DNA of 10,008 nt from Campylobacteraceae bacterium (GTDB taxonomy: Bacteria > Campylobacterota > Campylobacteria > Campylobacterales > Sulfurospirillaceae), in assembly GCA_027013265.1 (NCBI GenBank), contig JALUXQ010000152.1, forward strand, positions 1 to 10,008, in the 5' to 3' direction. Made by a program: the position numbers and the translations under genes. Under the pieces are notes generated by a model. That model was not told where the DNA came from, searched no databases, and was given only the letters and a program-made list of their open reading frames with translations. Positions 6,296 through 10,008 of this stretch are shown here, one piece after another. The stretch's first letter is position 1, and each line of letters opens with the position of its first letter.

Positions 6296-6541
6296 GTGGT
6301 AAAAACGTTAACCTTAGCTTCTGTTTATGAACTTCAAGGCTTGAAAGAAGATGCACTTGAAATATACAAGGATATACTAAAAGATGATCCTAAAAACAAA
6401 GAGGCAAGAGTTGCTTTGCGAAGACTTAGCGGTATCCGCAAGAAGTACTCAGGAGTTGATGAGCAGATGAAAAAATTTTTTGTAAATATGAAGAGCGATG
6501 TAGAGTTTGCAGAATTTGAAAGATGGTTGGTAAAACTTTGA
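6296..6541 (+). CDS. Small TPR-like protein, function unknown
   Basis: An 81-residue protein beginning at GTG, 2 nt after the leuB stop, with GAGGG (6284-6288) 7 nt upstream. Residues about 6-44 form one helix-turn-helix resembling a tetratricopeptide repeat (YELQGLKEDALEIYKDILKDDPKNKEAR: small residues and Ala at the packing positions, Pro in the turn). The remainder is charged and helical, ending FAEFERWLVKL. A single repeat suggests a small adaptor or dimerising protein rather than an enzyme. No signal peptide or membrane segment is seen. It precedes the CiaD-like gene, and the two may act together, but that rests only on position. I do not know a named family for it. Confidence 0.75.
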   Translation: MVKTLTLASVYELQGLKEDALEIYKDILKDDPKNKEARVALRRLSGIRKKYSGVDEQMKKFFVNMKSDVEFAEFERWLVKL

Positions 6542-6557
6542 TGGGCAAAGGTGAACG

Positions 6558-6875
6558 ATGGAACTAAAAGATATGATTATCTCGACACTAGCTGAGCTAG
6601 AAGAGGTCGAAGAGATAAAAACAACAGAACAAAATGAACAAGAAACAGTCCAAAGAAATGTGGCTGCAAAATCAATGGAGATAGACAATATAAGCAGCAG
6701 TGAAAAACAGTTTTATGAAAATATAAGGGAGAGAATCTTAGTTCTTTTTGAGGGCTTTCAATCCCCAAACAACAAAAATATAGAGGCAAAAATCGACTTA
6801 ACTCTCAATTTTTTAGAGTATTTACTAGCAACTATAGATGAGCGACTGGAGAGCTTAAACAGAACAGAAAAATGA
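6558..6875 (+). CDS. CiaD-like domain protein
   Basis: A 105-residue acidic, mostly helical protein: an N-terminal helix (MELKDMIISTLAELEEVEE), a polar, probably disordered middle (about 20-50), and a conserved-looking C-terminal helical region FYENIRERILVLFEGFQ...LTLNFLEYLLATIDERLESL. From memory, this C-terminal pattern and the location directly before cca and purU match C. jejuni CiaD (Cj0788), described as a secreted invasion effector. This protein is shorter in the middle, where the Campylobacter effector has its host-kinase docking segment, so a basic bacterial role is more likely here than host manipulation. No signal peptide is visible. AAAGGTG lies 4 nt before the ATG, and the stop overlaps the cca start (ATGA). 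The homology is by recollection of sequence and synteny, not by a search. Confidence 0.65.
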   Translation: MELKDMIISTLAELEEVEEIKTTEQNEQETVQRNVAAKSMEIDNISSSEKQFYENIRERILVLFEGFQSPNNKNIEAKIDLTLNFLEYLLATIDERLESLNRTEK

Positions 6876-7987
6876 ACCTACCTAAAATCCTGCCTCCTCA
6901 TCTGATACCACAATTTAAAAAAATACAAAAGTTTTTATCAAGATACACAAAACGAGCTTATCTTGTCGGTGGTGGTGTGAGGGATATCGTCATGAAACAC
7001 CCTGTTAAAGATTTGGATATAGAGGTTTACGATATAGATGATGTAAGATTTGATAAATTGATGAAAAAGTTAGGGGCAAAAGGTGTTGGCAAAACCTTTT
7101 TTGTCTATAAATATGGCAATATCGATATTTCATTGCCACGAATTGAGAAAAAAAGTGGTGTTGGCCATAAAGCTTTTGAGGTAAAACTTTGCCAAGATGA
7201 AAAAGAGGCATCGAAGAGGCGAGATTTTAGTATGAATGCCATGATGCTCAATATCTTTAATTATGAGCTTTTTGATTTTCACGGTGGACTTCATAGTATA
7301 AAAGATAAAACTATCAGTATGATTGATGAAAAAAGTTTCAAAGAAGATAGCTTAAGGGTGCTAAGAGCTATACAATTCAGTGCTAGATTTGGTTTTAAAA
7401 TCGATAAAAAAACTCTTGTGGTTATGGATACAATTTCGCTAGAAGATTTAAGTAAAACTCGTATTTTTTGGGAATTCGAAAAAATGTTTGGTGCTAAAAA
7501 TCTACATTTTGGTCTCTACTACATGTTTGTTTTGCATATATTTGAAAAGATTTTTGAAATCAAATCAGAAGAGAGACTTTTTTGCAAGAGTGCGATGGAG
7601 TTAAAAAAAGGTTGTGCAGCTTTTGAAAATGAGCTCTATCCTTACTATTTTTTATATATTGTTGCAAATATTACAGGTTGGAATATAGACAAAATTTTAA
7701 AAAAGATAGAAGCACCAAAAAGCTATGAAAGAGCATTTAAAAATCAGCCGTTTTATGATAGAGATATAAGCGATAAAGAGTTAAAAATTATAGCTATAGA
7801 TACGCCGATTTGCAGATGGCTTGGAAATTATAAAAGAGGTATAAAACAAAGGGCAAAAGAGATGGATATCTGGCATGAAGTTTTTGATGGCGAGGTTAGT
7901 GTTAGTGATGTAATCGCAGATGGATTTATTAAAGAAGAGATAAAAAAAGAGTTAAGAAGAAGAAAATTAAAGGCGATAGATGTATAA
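6872..7987 (+). CDS. cca: CCA tRNA nucleotidyltransferase (class II)
   Basis: Adds or repairs the 3'-terminal CCA of tRNAs from CTP and ATP. The 371-residue protein has the class II signature in its N-terminal half: YLVGGGVRDIVM near residues 30-41, the catalytic two-Asp motif KDLDIEVYD near 46-54, RRDFSMNAMML (motif B) near 116-126, and DSLRVLRAIQFSARFGF (motifs C/D region) near 158-174. The C-terminal half is helical and diverged, as usual for tRNA-binding body and tail domains; I see no HD domain such as E. coli Cca carries. It is somewhat shorter than the E. coli enzyme (412). Whether it adds the full CCA or only CC or A cannot be told here; no second homologue is in the window. It overlaps the preceding stop by 4 nt and the following purU by 8 nt. 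Confidence 0.9.
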   Translation: MNLPKILPPHLIPQFKKIQKFLSRYTKRAYLVGGGVRDIVMKHPVKDLDIEVYDIDDVRFDKLMKKLGAKGVGKTFFVYKYGNIDISLPRIEKKSGVGHKAFEVKLCQDEKEASKRRDFSMNAMMLNIFNYELFDFHGGLHSIKDKTISMIDEKSFKEDSLRVLRAIQFSARFGFKIDKKTLVVMDTISLEDLSKTRIFWEFEKMFGAKNLHFGLYYMFVLHIFEKIFEIKSEERLFCKSAMELKKGCAAFENELYPYYFLYIVANITGWNIDKILKKIEAPKSYERAFKNQPFYDRDISDKELKIIAIDTPICRWLGNYKRGIKQRAKEMDIWHEVFDGEVSVSDVIADGFIKEEIKKELRRRKLKAIDV

Positions 7988-8813
7988 ATATGTATTAAAA
8001 ATAAAGTGTTCGGATTCAAAAGGGTTGATATATAAGATTTCAAATGTTTTGTATAAAAATGATTTAAATATTGAAAAAAATAGTGAATATGTTGATAATG
8101 AAAACAAAAAGTTCTTCTTTAGAGCGAGGCTTGATGGTACAATTGATACAAATAAAATCAAACATGAACTTCAACTTGAAATGCCAAAAGATGCCAAAAT
8201 CACACTTACTAAAAAGGTTAAAAAGCAGATTGTTGTACTAGCTACCAAAGAGGCACACTGTCTAGGCGATATCCTCTTAAAACACGATAGCGGTGAGTTA
8301 AATGCAGATATCCTTTGTGTTATGTCAAACTATGATGAATTGCGTACTCTTTGTGAGAGGTTTGGTGTCACTTATCACTTTGTTTCAAGCGATAATCTCG
8401 AAAGAACACTGCATGAAAAGAGAGTTCTTGAAGTTTTAGATAACTACAATATTGATTTTTTAGTATTAGCAAAATATATGAGGATTTTATCAGAAGATTT
8501 TGTGAGTAGGTTTGAGCAAAAAATTATAAACATTCACCACTCATTTTTACCAGCATTTATAGGAGCAAACCCTTATAAACAAGCGCATAAAAGAGGCGTT
8601 AAAATCATCGGTGCAACTGCTCATTTTGTCAATAATAACTTAGATGAGGGACCTATAATCGCTCAAGATGTCATCGGAGTAAATCATGAACAAAGTTGGA
8701 GAGATATGCAAAAAGCTGGCAGAAATGTGGAAAAAACAGTTTTATCAAATGCACTAGATTTGGTTTTTGATGATAGAATTTTTGTACACTTAAATAAAAC
8801 GATAATATTCTGA
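7980..8813 (+). CDS. purU: Formyltetrahydrofolate deformylase
   Basis: Hydrolyses 10-formyltetrahydrofolate to formate and tetrahydrofolate, balancing one-carbon pools and, in bacteria with PurT, supplying formate for purine synthesis. The 277 residues are close to the E. coli length (280). Residues 1-80 form an ACT-type domain (YVLKIKCSDSKGLIYKISNVLY). The formyltransferase-like catalytic domain has IINIHHSFLPAFIGANPYKQAHKRGVKIIGATAHFV with the catalytic Asn-x-His region, then LDEGPIIAQDV with the catalytic Asp, and ends RIFVHLNKTIIF as in other PurU proteins. The long HHSFLPAF-IGA block separates PurU from glycinamide ribonucleotide formyltransferase PurN. The start lies inside cca (8-nt overlap), and its TGA shares a base with the trmL ATG, so translational coupling is likely on both sides. 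Confidence 0.95.
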   Translation: MYKYVLKIKCSDSKGLIYKISNVLYKNDLNIEKNSEYVDNENKKFFFRARLDGTIDTNKIKHELQLEMPKDAKITLTKKVKKQIVVLATKEAHCLGDILLKHDSGELNADILCVMSNYDELRTLCERFGVTYHFVSSDNLERTLHEKRVLEVLDNYNIDFLVLAKYMRILSEDFVSRFEQKIINIHHSFLPAFIGANPYKQAHKRGVKIIGATAHFVNNNLDEGPIIAQDVIGVNHEQSWRDMQKAGRNVEKTVLSNALDLVFDDRIFVHLNKTIIF

Positions 8814-9292
8814 TGTTTAATATAGTATTGGTGCACCCTCAAATACCGCAAAATACAGGTAGTATTGGTAGAATTTGTGTAAATACAGACTCAAAACTGC
8901 ATATCATAAAGCCCACATGTTTTGAGATAAATGATAAAAGTGTGAAGAGAGCAGGATTGGATTATTGGGATTTGCTCGATATTACTATTTGGGAAGATTT
9001 AGATGAGTTTTTAGACGCAAATATGCAAAGTATAGATAGATTTTTCTTTTCAACCACAAAAAGCAAAAAGCCATACTTTGATGCAGAGTTTAGAGATGGT
9101 GATTTTATCTTTTTTGGTGGCGAGTCAACTGGATTGCCTATGGATTTGATGCAAAAAAGATGGGAAAATGCCGTGAATATCCCCATGGGAAAAAATGGAA
9201 GAAGCCTAAATCTCTCTGTTGCTGTTGGAATAGTTTTGTATGATGCGATAAGGCAAAATTTTGGGAGCTTAGAGGCATTTGAAAATATTTGA
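8813..9292 (+). CDS. trmL: tRNA (cytidine(34)-2'-O)-methyltransferase TrmL
   Basis: A SPOUT-class methyltransferase that 2'-O-methylates the wobble nucleotide (C or cmnm5U at position 34) of leucine tRNAs in E. coli. The 159-residue protein has the minimal SPOUT length. MFNIVLVHPQIPQNTGSIGRICVNT (1-25) holds the N-terminal NTG-x-x-R motif. The knotted SAM-binding site is built from FFGGESTGLP (about 101-110) and IPMGKNGRSLNLSVAVGIVLYDAIRQ (about 122-147). These match TrmL rather than the larger TrmH/RlmB proteins, which carry extra N-terminal domains. The start overlaps the purU stop as TGATG, and the 3' end overlaps the next gene by 14 nt. Placing a leucine-tRNA modifier in an operon led by leuDB is striking but may be coincidence. 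Confidence 0.92.
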   Translation: MFNIVLVHPQIPQNTGSIGRICVNTDSKLHIIKPTCFEINDKSVKRAGLDYWDLLDITIWEDLDEFLDANMQSIDRFFFSTTKSKKPYFDAEFRDGDFIFFGGESTGLPMDLMQKRWENAVNIPMGKNGRSLNLSVAVGIVLYDAIRQNFGSLEAFENI

Positions 9293-10008
9293 CATAGCCT
9301 TTATAGGAGCTGGGGCTAGCTCCTTGATGGCGACTGCTTTTTTGAAAGATAAGAATATAGCACTTATAGAGAGCTCATCTAAAATCGCACCAAAAATCAG
9401 GATTTCTGGTGGTGGACGATGTAACTTTACCAATAAATTTGTTAGTAGCGATAATTATGCAGGTGATAAGAGTCTTATAGATAAAACTTTTGAAAGATTT
9501 GGACAAAAAGAGTTGTTGGCATTTTTTGAAGAGCACAATTTAAAATATGAACTAAGAGCAAGTGGAAAGTATTTTTGTAAAAATAGTTCAAATGACATCA
9601 TAGATATTTTTACAAAGTTTATAAAACCTTGCGTACTTTTTTTAAACCACAAAGTGAGTAGAGTTGAATTTAAAGACGATTTTATCATAAAAACCGACAA
9701 GCAAACTATAAGAGCCAAAAAACTTGTCATTGCAAGCGGAGGGCTTAGTTTTAAGAGTTTGGGAGCAAGTGATATAGGGTATGTTGTAGCTAAAGAGTTT
9801 GGACACAATATCGTAAATCCTGCTCCTGCTTTAGTTGGTTTTACTCTCCAAAAAGAGCAATTTTGGATGAAAAACCTTAGCGGGATATCCTTTGGTGTTA
9901 GCCTACATGTGGGTGAAAAATGCATCAACGAAGATATGCTGTTTACTCATAAAGGAGTCAGTGGACCTAGTGTATTGTCAGCATCTTTGTATTGGAAAAA
10001 GGGTTTGA
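9279..10008 (+). CDS. HI0933/BaiN-family NAD(P)/FAD-dependent oxidoreductase (5' part)
   Basis: About 243 residues are visible before the right edge; family members have roughly 400. The translation begins at TTG as MKIFDIAFIGAGASSLMATAF, the FAD-binding Rossmann loop (GxGxxS). It continues with IRISGGGRCNFTN (the family's diagnostic GGGRCN block, about residues 46-58), ASGKYFCK, KKLVIASGGLSFKSLGASDIGY, PALVGFT and FTHKGVSGPSVLSAS. These are hallmarks of TIGR00275/HI0933-type flavoproteins, whose physiological substrate is mostly unknown; some are linked to flavin-dependent reductions such as BaiN in bile-acid metabolism. The TTG at 9279 is chosen because the Rossmann strand needs these residues and no ATG precedes it; GAGG (9272-9275) is close upstream. 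It overlaps trmL by 14 nt. The last bases TGA at 10006-10008 are out of frame, so the gene continues. Confidence 0.88.
   Translation, partial: MKIFDIAFIGAGASSLMATAFLKDKNIALIESSSKIAPKIRISGGGRCNFTNKFVSSDNYAGDKSLIDKTFERFGQKELLAFFEEHNLKYELRASGKYFCKNSSNDIIDIFTKFIKPCVLFLNHKVSRVEFKDDFIIKTDKQTIRAKKLVIASGGLSFKSLGASDIGYVVAKEFGHNIVNPAPALVGFTLQKEQFWMKNLSGISFGVSLHVGEKCINEDMLFTHKGVSGPSVLSASLYWKKGL

Noticed and set aside
6541..6567. Eight-codon ATG frame between the TPR-like and CiaD-like genes
   Set aside because: It is too short and contains the ribosome binding site of the next gene; nothing suggests that it is expressed.
9455..9928. 157-codon minus-strand open frame
   Set aside because: It is antisense to the HI0933-family gene, whose motifs are clear, and its own translation looks like no known protein.
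10006..10008. TGA at the very end of the window as a stop codon
   Set aside because: It is out of frame with the flavoprotein; the last full codon is TTG at 10005-10007 and the gene runs on.
1..10008. A new defence, mobile or CRISPR system
   Set aside because: All sizeable genes belong to recognisable metabolic, tRNA or membrane families; no transposase, integrase, toxin-antitoxin pair, nuclease or spaced direct repeats were seen.

Overview
The window looks like a piece of chromosome from a Campylobacterota (epsilonproteobacterium), probably a free-living Sulfurimonas-like or related organism. The evidence is low GC with A/T-rich intergenic DNA and TATAAT-type -10 boxes, together with the gene order ciaD-like / cca / purU, which I recall from Campylobacter jejuni (Cj0788-Cj0790). 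The genus is an inference; no rRNA or other marker gene is present. The contents are mostly core metabolism and tRNA maturation. I found no tRNA or rRNA gene, CRISPR array, insertion sequence, phage gene or recognisable defence system.

Left part (1-1041). A divergent pair matches the arsenosugar pathway: the 5' end of the radical-SAM gene arsS on the minus strand, and a TIGR04283-type family 2 glycosyltransferase on the plus strand that starts at a TTG. A hairpin spanning both stop codons separates the glycosyltransferase from the convergent unit that follows.

Second part (1019-2690, minus strand). A sterol desaturase/fatty acid hydroxylase-family membrane protein and a three-helix DUF1499 membrane protein form a two-gene unit. 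It is driven by a promoter with perfect consensus -35 and -10 hexamers and a 17-bp spacer.

Third part (2690-4621, plus strand). A manganese-dependent (family II) inorganic pyrophosphatase is followed by a fused MsrB-MsrA methionine sulfoxide reductase. A 14-codon open frame with a good Shine-Dalgarno overlaps the start of the fusion gene.

Right part (4642-10008, plus strand). Eight genes run with overlaps or very short gaps: leuD, leuB, a small TPR-like protein, a CiaD-like protein, cca, purU, trmL and a partial HI0933/BaiN-family flavoprotein. They look like one transcription unit mixing leucine synthesis, one-carbon metabolism and tRNA maturation/modification. leuA and leuC are not in the window.

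The least explained signals are a 16-bp element repeated almost exactly at matching distances upstream of the ppaC and leuD promoters, the mini-ORF before msrAB, and the CiaD-like gene inside a housekeeping operon.
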